Assembly (NCBI RefSeq): GCF_014653215.1
Contig: NZ_BNAI01000001.1
Span: 455,237-519,236, forward strand
DNA: 64,000 bases
Source of the DNA: Pseudolysinimonas yzui
GTDB lineage: Bacteria > Actinomycetota > Actinomycetes > Actinomycetales > Microbacteriaceae
Reading direction: 5' to 3'
The position numbers and the translations under genes are program-made. This document shows positions 18,801 to 27,432 of this stretch, piece by piece. Numbering within the stretch: the stretch's first letter is position 1; each line of letters opens with the position of its first letter. Below the pieces are notes generated by a model, which worked only from the letters and a program-made list of their open reading frames with translations, made no database searches and was not told the origin of the DNA.

Positions 18801-21795
18801 CGCGAACGAGGATGTCGTCGCCGTGCGACCGGACCGCACGGTGAGCGTGCAGGTGCTCGCGAACGACTCGGACCCCGATGGCAGCCCGCTTCGCGTGGTG
18901 TCGGCGGTTCCGGTCGCGGCGGGGACGGAAGTCTCGATCGTCGACGACACCATCGTCGACATCACGCCGCCCGAGGAACCCGGCTCCTACGCGGTGATCT
19001 ACACGATCCAGAACGAGTACGGCGGAACCAGCTCGAACTTCGTCACCGTCACCGTCGACCCCGACGCACCGCTGTCCTATCCGATCGCCCAGGACACGGT
19101 GCTCACCGCGAGCGATGTCGTCGACCGGACGATCGTCGACGTCGACGTGCTCGACAACGTGTTCTTCGCGGACGGCGACGTCCGGGATCTCGAGGTCGCG
19201 CTCCTGCCCGACTTCGCGACGACGGCGCAACTGCTGGACGACAATCGCGTGCGGGTGCGGATCGGCGATCAGAGTCAGATCATCCCGTTCTCGGTGACGC
19301 ACCCCGATGATGACTCGATCCGGTCGTTCGCGTTCGTCTGGGTGCCCGGCTATGCCGACGCCCTGCCGCAGATCGACCGCACCGCGCCGCTGCTGAAGGT
19401 GGCGAGCGAAGACACGCTGACGATCGACCTGAACGACTACGTGATCACCCTGCGCGGGCAGGGCGTGCGGCTCACCGACTCCAGCACGGTGCGGGCCACC
19501 CACTCGAACGGCGACGACCTCGTCGTCGACGACGACACGCTCGTCTTCACCTCCGCCGACCTGTACTTCGGCCCGGCCTCGATCACCTTCGAGGTGACGG
19601 ACGGGGCGACCGCCGACGATCCCAACGGTCGGCGCGCCATCCTCACCCTGCCGATCGACGTCGAGTCGCGCGAGAACCAGCCGCCCGTCTTCATCGGCGG
19701 CGTCGTCGACTTCGAGCCGGGTCAGGAGAAGGAGCTCGACCTCGTCCGCCTGACGAACTACCCCTACGACGACGTCGATGAGCTGCGCTACTCGGTCGTC
19801 GGGCAGGCGCCCGAAGGCTTCACCGTCGAACTCAACGATCAGCGGTTGGTCCTGAGGGCCGCGACGAACGTGCCGAAGGGCACGGTGACGAGCGTCACTC
19901 TCACCGTGCGCGACGACCTCAACGAAGGCCGCGCGGGGCGCATCGTGCTCAACGTCGTACCCTCGACCCTGCCCCTCGTGAAGCCGGTCGATGACACGGC
20001 GGTGACGCCGCGCGGGGGCTCGACGACGATCGACGTGCTCGCGAACGACGAAGCCAACAACCCGTTCCCGGGAACGCCGCTCGAAGTGGTCGCGATCCGC
20101 GGACTCGACGGGGCGTCGCTGCCCGACGGAGTGAGCGTCGTGCCCAGTGCGGACCGGTCGCAGCTCACCGTCACGGTCAGTGGCACCGCGGTTCCGGCCG
20201 ACACCAGCCTTCAGTACCAGGTCGCCGACGCGACGCAGGATCCGGATCGCTACGTCTGGGGCACCATCACGATCTCGGTGCAGGACGTGCCCGACGCGGT
20301 CACCGGGATCGCGGTCACCGAGTTCGGCGACCGGCTGCTCAAACTGTCCTGGGCGCCGGGGGCGTTCAACAACTCGCCGATCGACCACTACGAGGTCACG
20401 ATGGTCTCGGTCGCGACGGATGACGTGCTCTCGGTCACCTCGTGTGCATCGAGCGTCAACTGCGCGCTCACGACACCGGGCAACGGCCCGGGCCACGCGG
20501 TGCGGCTGTCGGTGATCGCCGTCAACGGGATCGGACCGTCGGCCAGCGCGTCGCTCTCGGGGTCGATCTGGTCGGACATCATCCCGCCGCCGCCCGCGGG
20601 CCTCGACTCCACGCCGCTCGACCAGGGGCTCCGGGTCATCTGGAAGAAGCCCGCCGACACCGGGGGCAGCGCGATCGAGCAGTACGTGGTGACGGTCGGG
20701 GATGCCGTCAAGGTGGTCGATGTGAACCCCGGTGATCCGGTCGGCAGCTTCTATTCGGCCAACCTCACCTCGCCGTCGATCGCCAACGGCAGCGCGGTCG
20801 GCTACTCGGTGAGCGCGCGCAACAGCGCCCCGAACTCGCTCGCGACCTGGAACCAGGCGACCGGGGTCGGCGTCCCCGCCGGACCGCCCGTGCTCATCGG
20901 TCCGGCGGTCTCGGCATCGGCGTCGCTGACCGACGGCTCGACGGCGAACGCCTCGTGGGCCGACGTCTTCGGCGCCAACGGCGCGCCGATCGTCAAGTTC
21001 TACGCCCTGATCACGGCGGGCGGCCCCGACCCCAAGTGCACCGTCAGCGGGGTCGAGAACGGCTCGCCGAACGTGTCGCCGCCGGCCGGCAGCCAGCACC
21101 TCGGAGCCGGCACGACGAGCACGTCGTTCGGCGGGCTCTCGGCCAACCAGACCTACACGATCTGGGTGTTCGCGTACAACGGCCAGGGCTGCACGGCGGC
21201 CACGCCGGTGCAGGTGACGCCGCGCGCCGCGCCGGGCCAGGTCACGTCGATCTCGCACCAGATCGTCGAGAACGGCGACGGCGGCGAGTTCTTCGACGCT
21301 CAGCTGACCGGCTACGTGATCGGGAGCGGCTCGACCGACGCCGATCTGTTCATGTACCGGTTCACCTCCGGGGCCGAAGGCAGCGAGAGCGGTGTGCTGC
21401 CGATCGGCAGCTTCCTGACGGCGGGCGGTACCCAGTACGGCAATCCGGTCACCGCACAGGTCAAGGCCTGTCGCGCCTACCCCGAGGCGACTCTGTGCAG
21501 CGCCGCCTGGTCGGCCGACTTCGCGCTCGGCGTGCCCGTCCACAACTCCACGCCTGGCGATCTCACCTTCGGTGCGGGTCTGATCGACGGGGAGTGGAGC
21601 TGGACCTCGATCCCGGGGCCCGGCTATGAGGCGGTCGCCTACCGCTGCGACAACTCGGATTCCGAGGCCGGTTGGCTGGCGATGCCCGACGTCGGGACCT
21701 GCGAGACGGGTCAACCGAAGCGTGACCTGCGTGTGCGGATCACCGCGAACGGCGGCGAGACCTATCTTCGTAGCTACTCGGCGCTCGACTACTGA
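15886..21795 (+). CDS. Giant Ig-like/fibronectin type III surface protein
   Basis: This 1969-residue protein is probably exported and held by an N-terminal membrane anchor (hydrophobic residues 15-36). Residues 40-360 resemble a beta-propeller-like sensor region; an acidic linker (EDPQDQAEENDEN) follows. Tandem bacterial Ig/cadherin-like repeats then begin at about residues 391, 775, 970, 1065 and 1366, each with a P-A-DD ... VLANDxDPDG pattern, with further related units between them. From about 1469 to the end are fibronectin type III-like domains (DAVTGIAVTEFGDRLLKLSW). There is no LPXTG motif or C-terminal membrane segment. It starts 3 bases after the kinase gene and leads into moxR. The function is unknown; a large envelope scaffold or adhesin is inferred. 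Confidence 0.85.
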   Translation: MSIRSWIAGHRSLVATATSGTVVAALVASLAITSTGYTAQKLDLGDGAVWVANGSQQTVGRANPEVLELNTVLRADSADLEIVQQGTAVLVVDHANATVQIVDPAESLLGEAIALPPEDPRVFFAGSRVVIHAAGTGELWIVPLGELADFDAAQPSSLLLGLDSVVSVEPDGTLFAYSAEVGEVFRVDARHTDVVEARWPTGLGEVGDVQITSVDGGWAVLDVDGRRVALESGVVDLADLVDVGEEVSLQEPADAGERVLLGTGSGLIAVPLSGADAVTVVDGESGSPAAPLSLNGCDYAAWNTGIAWRRCADSGDDVRFDLDEAAAGVFDFAVNVDRVVLNDVRRGATWAIQDDAQLIDNWDDLLVEDPQDQAEENDENIPPTVDEAQQPPVAIDDAFGARPGRATVLPVLLNDYDPNADVLVIEQVDPIPEEIGRVDLVTRNQQLQLTLGPAASGSLAFRYTISDGRGGIATATVTITVRSADENSPPQQMRSTRADVAAGGRVTTEVLGDWVDPDGDAFYLTTASTSSPDQVSHKPDGVVVFSDSGSGGDLKSITLVVTDGLAQSTGNVAVQVSPAGDLPIVVEPWVALVTAGQEITIRPMTHVRGGNGPLRLNAVPERAGSRIEPSFEAGTFTFVSDEVRTHYVEFTVTDGDQTATGLVRIDVAAPPDANTRPITVPRTVFITTLSSETIDPTTTDIDPAGGVLVVTGVTNPAASQGVRAEILDQRQVRITLTAPLEGRSVTVNYRISNGLADAEGTITVVEIPEPAQLQPPIAVDDTATVRVGDVVDIPVLANDEQPEGKPLTLVPDLAGDLPEGAGLLFASGDRLRYLAPDTAGDYVAVYSVESAGQRAEARVTISVREENVATNSPPVPSRVTARVLAGETVRIQIPLSGVDPDGDSVQLIGITSNPDKGAVLSTGPNYIEFEAGEYSSGTDEFTYAVVDGLGARAEGTVRVGISPRLDGARNPVANEDVVAVRPDRTVSVQVLANDSDPDGSPLRVVSAVPVAAGTEVSIVDDTIVDITPPEEPGSYAVIYTIQNEYGGTSSNFVTVTVDPDAPLSYPIAQDTVLTASDVVDRTIVDVDVLDNVFFADGDVRDLEVALLPDFATTAQLLDDNRVRVRIGDQSQIIPFSVTHPDDDSIRSFAFVWVPGYADALPQIDRTAPLLKVASEDTLTIDLNDYVITLRGQGVRLTDSSTVRATHSNGDDLVVDDDTLVFTSADLYFGPASITFEVTDGATADDPNGRRAILTLPIDVESRENQPPVFIGGVVDFEPGQEKELDLVRLTNYPYDDVDELRYSVVGQAPEGFTVELNDQRLVLRAATNVPKGTVTSVTLTVRDDLNEGRAGRIVLNVVPSTLPLVKPVDDTAVTPRGGSTTIDVLANDEANNPFPGTPLEVVAIRGLDGASLPDGVSVVPSADRSQLTVTVSGTAVPADTSLQYQVADATQDPDRYVWGTITISVQDVPDAVTGIAVTEFGDRLLKLSWAPGAFNNSPIDHYEVTMVSVATDDVLSVTSCASSVNCALTTPGNGPGHAVRLSVIAVNGIGPSASASLSGSIWSDIIPPPPAGLDSTPLDQGLRVIWKKPADTGGSAIEQYVVTVGDAVKVVDVNPGDPVGSFYSANLTSPSIANGSAVGYSVSARNSAPNSLATWNQATGVGVPAGPPVLIGPAVSASASLTDGSTANASWADVFGANGAPIVKFYALITAGGPDPKCTVSGVENGSPNVSPPAGSQHLGAGTTSTSFGGLSANQTYTIWVFAYNGQGCTAATPVQVTPRAAPGQVTSISHQIVENGDGGEFFDAQLTGYVIGSGSTDADLFMYRFTSGAEGSESGVLPIGSFLTAGGTQYGNPVTAQVKACRAYPEATLCSAAWSADFALGVPVHNSTPGDLTFGAGLIDGEWSWTSIPGPGYEAVAYRCDNSDSEAGWLAMPDVGTCETGQPKRDLRVRITANGGETYLRSYSALDY

Positions 21796-21822
21796 GCCCC
21801 CGTCCCCCCGGAAGGACCATCC

Positions 21823-22794
21823 ATGAGCATGACCCCTGAGCAGGCCTCCGCGTTCCAGGAGACCTTCGGGCGGATCGTGGCGAACGTCGAGCAGGTGCTG
21901 CTGGGGAAGACGTTCGTCATCCGCCTCGGTCTGGTCACCTTGTTCAGCGAAGGTCACCTGCTGCTCGAGGACTACCCCGGAACCGGCAAGACATCGATGG
22001 CCCGCGCGATCGCCCAGAGCGTCGCCGGAACGAGCAATCGCATCCAGTTCACCCCCGACCTCCTGCCCGGAGACATCACCGGGGTCAGCGTCTATGACCA
22101 GAAGAGCGGGCTCTTCGAGTTCCACCCGGGCCCGGTGTTCGCCAACGTCGTGCTCGCCGACGAGATCAACCGCGCCTCCCCGAAGACCCAGGCTGCCCTG
22201 CTCGAGGTCATGGAGGAGGGCCAGGTGACCGTCGACGGCGAAACGCACGAGGCGCCGCATCCGTTCATGGTGATCGCGACGCAGAACCCGATCGAACAGG
22301 CGGGCACCTACCGTCTGCCGGAAGCCCAGCTCGACCGCTTCCTGCTCAAGGCGTCGATCGGGTACCCCGACCACGCGTCGACCCTGCGGATCCTCGAGGG
22401 GTCCGACGTCAAGGCGCACGATCTCGTGCTGCAGCCGATCGTGACCGCCGACGCGGTGCTGGAGATGGCCGAGCAGGCGCGCCACGTGCACGTCGACCCG
22501 AGCGTCAACGACTACGTGTCCCGCCTCGTCGAGGCGACCCGCACGGCGACCGAGGTGCGCCTCGGGGCGAGTGTCCGGGGGGCGCTCGCGCTCATCCGCA
22601 GCGCGAAGACCCTCGCCGCCGCGAGCGGGCGGCACTACGTCATCCCCGACGACGTGAAGTCGCTTGCCGAACCGGTGCTCGCCCACCGTCTGCTGCTCGA
22701 CCCGGAGGCCGAGTTCGACGGCGTGACGACGTCGGGGATCGTCGGCCAGCTGTTGCTCGAGACCCCGCCGCCCAGCGACCGGCAGGCCGTGTGA
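21823..22794 (+). CDS. MoxR-family AAA+ ATPase
   Basis: This is a 323-residue AAA+ ATPase of the MoxR group, which act as chaperones that mature or activate partner complexes. Walker A is YPGTGKTS (51-58), Walker B VVLADEINR (109-116), followed by the MoxR-typical SPKTQAALLEVMEEGQVTVDG and IATQNPIEQAGTYRLPEAQLDRF. GGAAGG precedes the ATG by 8 bases. The stop overlaps the DUF58 start (GTGA), giving the classical MoxR-DUF58-transglutaminase arrangement. Confidence 0.95.
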   Translation: MSMTPEQASAFQETFGRIVANVEQVLLGKTFVIRLGLVTLFSEGHLLLEDYPGTGKTSMARAIAQSVAGTSNRIQFTPDLLPGDITGVSVYDQKSGLFEFHPGPVFANVVLADEINRASPKTQAALLEVMEEGQVTVDGETHEAPHPFMVIATQNPIEQAGTYRLPEAQLDRFLLKASIGYPDHASTLRILEGSDVKAHDLVLQPIVTADAVLEMAEQARHVHVDPSVNDYVSRLVEATRTATEVRLGASVRGALALIRSAKTLAAASGRHYVIPDDVKSLAEPVLAHRLLLDPEAEFDGVTTSGIVGQLLLETPPPSDRQAV

Positions 22795-24155
22795 GCAGTC
22801 CTCGCCGAGCCGAGTCGCACAGCCCGGCGGACTCGGCGGGGCTCACGAACGCGCGCACCCGCATCGTCGGGGCGCGCACCGGAGCGCTGGCCGACCTGGT
22901 GGTCGCCATCGTGCGGTTCTTCGCTCTGGCGGGTTCCACGATCGGCCGGGCCGCGGCGCGGATCGCCACCGTCGTCACTCCGCTCGGCTGGGTCGTGCTC
23001 GCGCTCGTCCCCGTGACCCTCGCGCTCGGGTACACGCTCGGCTGGGTGGAACTCGTGGTGGTCGGATGGGCGACCGCGGTGCTCGCGGTGATCGCCCTCG
23101 TCTACCTCGTCGGCCGGTCGCCGTTCGACGTGAGCCTCGAACTGCTGCACCGTCGCGTCGTGGTCGGTGATCCGGCCGGGGGAGCGGTGACCCTGCACAA
23201 TCCGACGGGGCGACGGGTGCTCGGGGTCACCGTCGAGATCCCGGTGGGCGTCGGGCTCGCCGAACTGGCGATGCCGAGTCTCCGGCCCGGGGCATCGTTC
23301 ACCAACGGCTTCGCCATCCCGACGTTGCGGCGGGGCGTCATCCCCGTCGGACCGGTGCGCACCGTTCGCGCCGACCCGATCGGGCTGGTGCGCCGTGAGC
23401 TGATCTGGACCGAGACCGAGAACCTCGTCGTGCACCCCCGCACGGTCGGGGTGCCCTCGACGAGCACCGGTCTCATCCGCGACCTCGAGGGCCGCCCGAC
23501 CCGTGACCTCACCTCGAGCGATGTCGCCTTCCACGCCCTGCGCGAGTATCAGACGGGCGACGAGCGGCGCTACATCCACTGGAAGTCGACGGCGAAGACC
23601 GGAACCTACATGGTGCGCCAATTCGAGCAGACCCGGCGCAGCCACCTCGTCGTGGCCCTCTCGCTCGCGACGTCGGACTACGCGACCGAGGAGGAGTTCG
23701 AGCTCGCGGTGAGCGTCGCCGGATCGCTCGGGGTGCGCGCCATCCGCGACGGCCGCACCGTGTCGGTGGTCGTGAGCACGGTCACCCCCGAGTTCGCCAA
23801 GCGCAAGATCTACGCCGTGCGGGCCCTCGCGACCCACCTTCCCAGTCGGCTGCTCGACGATCTCGCCGTCGTCGAGGCGGCGTCGGCCGCGCTGGGGATC
23901 CGCGACGTCGGCCGCATCGCCGCCGAAGACAATGCCGGCATCTCGGTCGCCTTCCTGGTCTGCGGGTCGCTCGTGACTCCGAGCGAACTGCGCGCCGCCT
24001 CGCACTCGTTCCCCGTCGACGTCGCGGTCGTCGCGATCGTGTGCGATCCGGATGCCGTTCCGGGATTCCGTCGGGTCGCCGGTCTCAGCGTGCTGACGAT
24101 CGGCTACCTCGAAGATCTGCGCATCGCCCTCGCCCGATCGGCGGCCGTCGCATGA
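22791..24155 (+). CDS. DUF58 domain membrane protein
   Basis: This 454-residue protein has two adjacent membrane segments at about residues 60-102 (VTPLGWVVLALVPVTLALGY and ELVVVGWATAVLAVIALVYL). The DUF58 signature FHALREYQTGDERRYIHWKS near residues 246-265 is followed by a von Willebrand-A-like region (RRSHLVVALSLATSDYATEE). DUF58 proteins are the usual partners of MoxR ATPases. The GTG start overlaps the moxR stop and its own stop overlaps the next ATG, so the three genes are translationally coupled. Confidence 0.92.
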   Translation: MSSPRRAESHSPADSAGLTNARTRIVGARTGALADLVVAIVRFFALAGSTIGRAAARIATVVTPLGWVVLALVPVTLALGYTLGWVELVVVGWATAVLAVIALVYLVGRSPFDVSLELLHRRVVVGDPAGGAVTLHNPTGRRVLGVTVEIPVGVGLAELAMPSLRPGASFTNGFAIPTLRRGVIPVGPVRTVRADPIGLVRRELIWTETENLVVHPRTVGVPSTSTGLIRDLEGRPTRDLTSSDVAFHALREYQTGDERRYIHWKSTAKTGTYMVRQFEQTRRSHLVVALSLATSDYATEEEFELAVSVAGSLGVRAIRDGRTVSVVVSTVTPEFAKRKIYAVRALATHLPSRLLDDLAVVEAASAALGIRDVGRIAAEDNAGISVAFLVCGSLVTPSELRAASHSFPVDVAVVAIVCDPDAVPGFRRVAGLSVLTIGYLEDLRIALARSAAVA

Positions 24156-26461
24156 AGCCCGCCCGCAGTGCCGCGTCGATCGCCGTCGATGTCGCGATCC
24201 TCTGGATTCTGATCGGACTGGCGGCCGCCGCCTTCTGGCCGGTCTACCGCGACCCGTGGTACCTCGCGACGGCCGGGGGCGCGGTGATCGCCGGCACCGT
24301 CGTGGCGCTTCTGGGGGCTCGATTCCGCTGGCCGTCGTTCGTGGTGTTGCTGGTCGCCGCGGGCGTTTTCGTCGTGCTGGGCGTTCCCCTCGCCGTCCCC
24401 GGCCGGGCGATCGGCGGATTCCTGCCGAGCTGGGAGGGCATCCTCGACCTGCTGTCCGGCGTCTCGTACGGCTGGAAGCAACTGCTCACGATCACGCTGC
24501 CGGTCGGCGACTATCAGGCCCTCCTCGTGCCGGCCTTCCTGTTGCTCCTCACCGCGACCCTGCTGTCGGTCACCATCGCCGCCCGCGCCCGCTACCCCGA
24601 GCTGGCGGTGCTCCCGCCGATCGTGGCGTTCCTCGTCGCGATCGCCTTCGGTCCCGACGAGGTGCCGTGGCCGGTGCCGCTGGCCCTGGGGATGCTCGCC
24701 GGCTCACTGGTCTTCCTGGTCTGGCATCGCTGGCGGCGACGCCGATCGGCGATCCGCGCCCTGGCGCGCGCGACACCGGATGCCGAGGGACGCCCGCTGG
24801 AGACGGCAGGGGGCGCCGCGCTCGGCATGCGGACGGTTGTCGCCGGCGGCCTCATCCTGGTGATCGCGTCGGGGGCGTCGATCGGAGCGACGGCCGTCGT
24901 GCCGGTCACCGGGGAACGCGACGTGCTGCGCACGGCGGTCGAGCAGCCCTTCGATCCTCGTGACTATCCGAGCCCGCTGGCGGGCTTCCGTCGTTACCTG
25001 CGTGACGACCGCGTCGACGAAGTGATGCTGACGATCTCGGGTCTGCCCGCCGGCTCGCGGGTGCGCGTCGCGACCCTCGACAGCTACGACGGCGTGGTCT
25101 ACGCCGTGGGAACCGCCTCCGTCGACAGCGCCTCGGGAACGTTCGTGCGCATCCCGCAATCCGTCGATCAGGGCGGAGTCTCGGGGGAGTCGGTGACACT
25201 CGTCGTCGAGGTGGCCGGCTACCGCGGAGTCTGGCTGCCGAGCGCCGGAGCGTTCGAGTCGATCACCTTCACCGGCGCCCGCGGCGCGAGCCTCACCGAC
25301 GCGTTCTACTACAACGCGACCACCGGTACGGCCGCGGTGCTCGGCGGACTCGAGACCGGCGACGGCTATCGCATCGACGCGGTGCTGCCCGACCAGCCGG
25401 CGACGACCGAGTTCGACGCGCTCTCGCCGGGTGATGCCGACGTGCCGCGGCTCGGGGAGATCCCGGAGGAACTCGCGCTGTACCTCGAGGAACGCGTGCG
25501 CACGCTCACCTCGCCGGGTGAACGGCTCGTCGCGATGCTCGACGCGCTGCAGACCGACGGTTACATCAGCCACGGCCTCGACGAAGAGGATCCGCCGAGC
25601 CGCTCCGGGCACGGTGCCGACCGGATCGCCGAACTCGTCACCGAGTCCCGGATGATCGGCGACGCCGAGCAGTACGCGGTGGCCGCAGCCCTCATGGCGC
25701 GTCAGCTCGGGTTCCCCGCGCGGGTGGTCTTCGGGTTCGTGCCCCAGGACGGCGTCGTGCGGGGTTCGGATGTCACGGCCTGGATCGAGGTCGACACCGC
25801 GCAGTACGGCTGGGTCGCCATCGATCCTGTTCCGGAAGATCGGCCGATCCCGGAGGAGGAGCCCGAGGAGGAGAACCAGGTGGCCCGTCCGCCGTCCGTC
25901 GTGCCGCCGCCGCCGGACCGACCGGATCCCCAAGCAGATCAGGCCGCCCCCGACAACGCGCAGGACGACCCCGACCAGCTCGACCCGCTGCTCGCGGCGT
26001 TGCTCGCGGCGCTCGGAGTGGTCGGCGTCGGCCTGCTGATCATCGCCGTGGTCCTCGCGCCGTTCGCGCTCATCGTCGCCGCGAAGGTCCGACGTCGACG
26101 GCTGCGGCGCAATGCGCCGGACACCGTCCAGCGCATCAGCGGGGGCTGGGACGAGTTCGCGGATGCGGTGCTCGACCACGGCTTCGCGACACCCCCGGCC
26201 GCGACCCGCTCCGAGCTGGCCGCCGTCGCGGGGGGTCTGCCGTCGCGGGTTCTCGCCGCAGTCGCCGACCGCGCGGTGTTCGCGCCCGAGCACGCGAACC
26301 CGGCCGACGCCGATCGGGTGTGGGATGCAGTCGGCGAGTTGCGTGCGGCCCTCGACCTCGGATTGACCCGCTGGCAACGGGTGCGGGCTCTCGTCTCCCT
26401 GCGATCGCTCGGTGCCTATAGTGTTCGGAGTCTGTTCCGGCGCGAAGGAAGGCAACGATGA
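24152..26461 (+). CDS. Transglutaminase-like membrane protein, catalytic residues lost
   Basis: This 769-residue TgpA-like protein has about seven N-terminal membrane segments (residues 10-250), an outside transglutaminase-like domain (about 440-570), a Pro/acidic linker, one membrane segment near 610-645 and a cytosolic DUF4129-like tail. In active homologues the domain has Cys in G-x-C-E-Q and His in H-A-W-x-E. Here residue 505 is Ala (GDAEQYAVAAALMARQLGFP) and residue 542 is Thr (DVTAWIEV). Only Asp558 (WVAIDPVP) of the triad remains. The fold is clear but cross-linking or protease activity is not expected. The ATG at 24152 overlaps the DUF58 stop; the longer open frame upstream is rejected. 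Confidence 0.88.
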   Translation: MKPARSAASIAVDVAILWILIGLAAAAFWPVYRDPWYLATAGGAVIAGTVVALLGARFRWPSFVVLLVAAGVFVVLGVPLAVPGRAIGGFLPSWEGILDLLSGVSYGWKQLLTITLPVGDYQALLVPAFLLLLTATLLSVTIAARARYPELAVLPPIVAFLVAIAFGPDEVPWPVPLALGMLAGSLVFLVWHRWRRRRSAIRALARATPDAEGRPLETAGGAALGMRTVVAGGLILVIASGASIGATAVVPVTGERDVLRTAVEQPFDPRDYPSPLAGFRRYLRDDRVDEVMLTISGLPAGSRVRVATLDSYDGVVYAVGTASVDSASGTFVRIPQSVDQGGVSGESVTLVVEVAGYRGVWLPSAGAFESITFTGARGASLTDAFYYNATTGTAAVLGGLETGDGYRIDAVLPDQPATTEFDALSPGDADVPRLGEIPEELALYLEERVRTLTSPGERLVAMLDALQTDGYISHGLDEEDPPSRSGHGADRIAELVTESRMIGDAEQYAVAAALMARQLGFPARVVFGFVPQDGVVRGSDVTAWIEVDTAQYGWVAIDPVPEDRPIPEEEPEEENQVARPPSVVPPPPDRPDPQADQAAPDNAQDDPDQLDPLLAALLAALGVVGVGLLIIAVVLAPFALIVAAKVRRRRLRRNAPDTVQRISGGWDEFADAVLDHGFATPPAATRSELAAVAGGLPSRVLAAVADRAVFAPEHANPADADRVWDAVGELRAALDLGLTRWQRVRALVSLRSLGAYSVRSLFRREGRQR

Positions 26462-27330
26462 GCTGCCGATTCTGCGGCACGGCTCTCCCCGAGGGCGCCC
26501 AGTTCTGCGGGGAGTGCGGGCGCACCGTGGCCGCACCGTCGACGCAGCGGCCGGTGCTGCCGGAGATCCTCTTCTCGTCGGAGCCCGATCCGGAGCCGGT
26601 GGCCCGTCCGGTCGCGGTCGCCGACAGCGAGTACACCTGCCCGCAATGCGATGCGGCGATCGACGACGACGACGTGTTCTGCGGCGAGTGCGGGTTCGTG
26701 CTGACGTCGTCGTATCTGTCGGCCCCGTCGGACTCCCTCGGCGATCCGCGCGACACATCGCAGCTCGACCCCCTCGACGAGCCGCCCGCCGAGCCGGCGC
26801 CCGTCGTCGAGCAGCCCGTCGTCGAGGAGCCGGTCGTCGAGGAGCCCGTCACCGAGCAGCCTGTCGTCGAGCCCCCGGCCGTGACGACCCCGCCCACCCC
26901 GAAGATCCTGCGGAAAGCACCCGATCCGTTCCCGTGGGGTCAGAACCCCCGGTTGAGCAGCGTCGATCTCGAGCCGACACGCATCGTCGGGGCGGTGCCC
27001 ACGGAGGAGCGCTTCGTGCTGCAGTTCAGCACGGGCGAGAGCGTGACGGTGTCGGGTGCGGGACTCGTCGGGCGCAATCCGGCGGCGCAGCCGGGCGAGG
27101 TCGTCGACCAGCTCGTGACCGTCTTCGACGCCGGCAAGTCGGTGTCGAAGACGCATCTCGAGTTCGGCCAGGAGGGTGGCCGATTCTGGGTGAGCGATCG
27201 GTACTCGACCAACGGGTCGACCGTGCGGCAACCCGACGCCGACCCGAAGCGCTGCGAACCCGGCCGGCGGTACTTCGTCGCCCGCGGCACCCGGGTGGAC
27301 ATCGGCGAACAGTTCTTCGTCGTCAGCTAG
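26458..27330 (+). CDS. Double zinc-ribbon and FHA domain protein
   Basis: This is a 290-residue protein. Two zinc ribbons lie at the N-terminus: CRFC...CGEC (residues 3-20) and CPQC...CGEC (about 61-80). A low-complexity Pro/Glu/Val linker with repeated VVEEPV units follows, then an FHA domain at about 185-290 with GLVGRNPAAQ, SKTHLEFGQ and DRYSTNGSTV. DLEPTRIVG just before the FHA domain offers a candidate phosphothreonine. The ATG overlaps the upstream stop (ATGA). It may dock onto kinase-phosphorylated partners such as the following ATPase; in firmicute EssC proteins FHA domains are fused to the ATPase itself, so a split version is plausible (inference). Confidence 0.85.
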   Translation: MSCRFCGTALPEGAQFCGECGRTVAAPSTQRPVLPEILFSSEPDPEPVARPVAVADSEYTCPQCDAAIDDDDVFCGECGFVLTSSYLSAPSDSLGDPRDTSQLDPLDEPPAEPAPVVEQPVVEEPVVEEPVTEQPVVEPPAVTTPPTPKILRKAPDPFPWGQNPRLSSVDLEPTRIVGAVPTEERFVLQFSTGESVTVSGAGLVGRNPAAQPGEVVDQLVTVFDAGKSVSKTHLEFGQEGGRFWVSDRYSTNGSTVRQPDADPKRCEPGRRYFVARGTRVDIGEQFFVVS

Positions 27331-27336
27331 GCCGAC

Positions 27337-27370
27337 GAGCCCCGCGTCCTCCACGGGCGCCGCGAGGCTC
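27337..27370 (+). terminator. Candidate hairpin between FHA and EccC-like genes
   Basis: GAGCCCCGCG (27337-27346) and CGCGAGGCTC (27361-27370) can form a 10-base stem with one mismatch and a 14-base loop. No T-tract follows, so it may be a weak terminator, attenuator or mRNA-stability element in the 102-base gap. Confidence 0.35.
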
Positions 27371-27432
27371 GACGTTCCGCACCGCCGCGACGGGACCGCG
27401 GGGGAGTGGTCGCCGACCGCGAAGCTGCGGGG

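Noticed and set aside
15757-22686. Uninterrupted antisense reading frame of about 2300 codons
   Set aside because: It is codon-aligned with the giant surface gene and moxR. Stops on the opposite strand would need TTA, CTA or TCA codons, which are very rare in this GC-rich genome. The translation is low-complexity Arg/Asp/Val/His-rich and has no recognisable domain.
24041-24151. Upstream extension of the transglutaminase-like gene
   Set aside because: The ATG at 24152 overlaps the DUF58 stop in the ATGA pattern used throughout the cluster, and the extension encodes Arg-rich noise.
27331-27432. Possible small WXG100 gene between the zinc-ribbon FHA and EccC-like genes
   Set aside because: The 102-base gap is too short for a WXG100 protein of about 100 residues, and no W-x-G frame was seen there or in the other gaps of the cluster.
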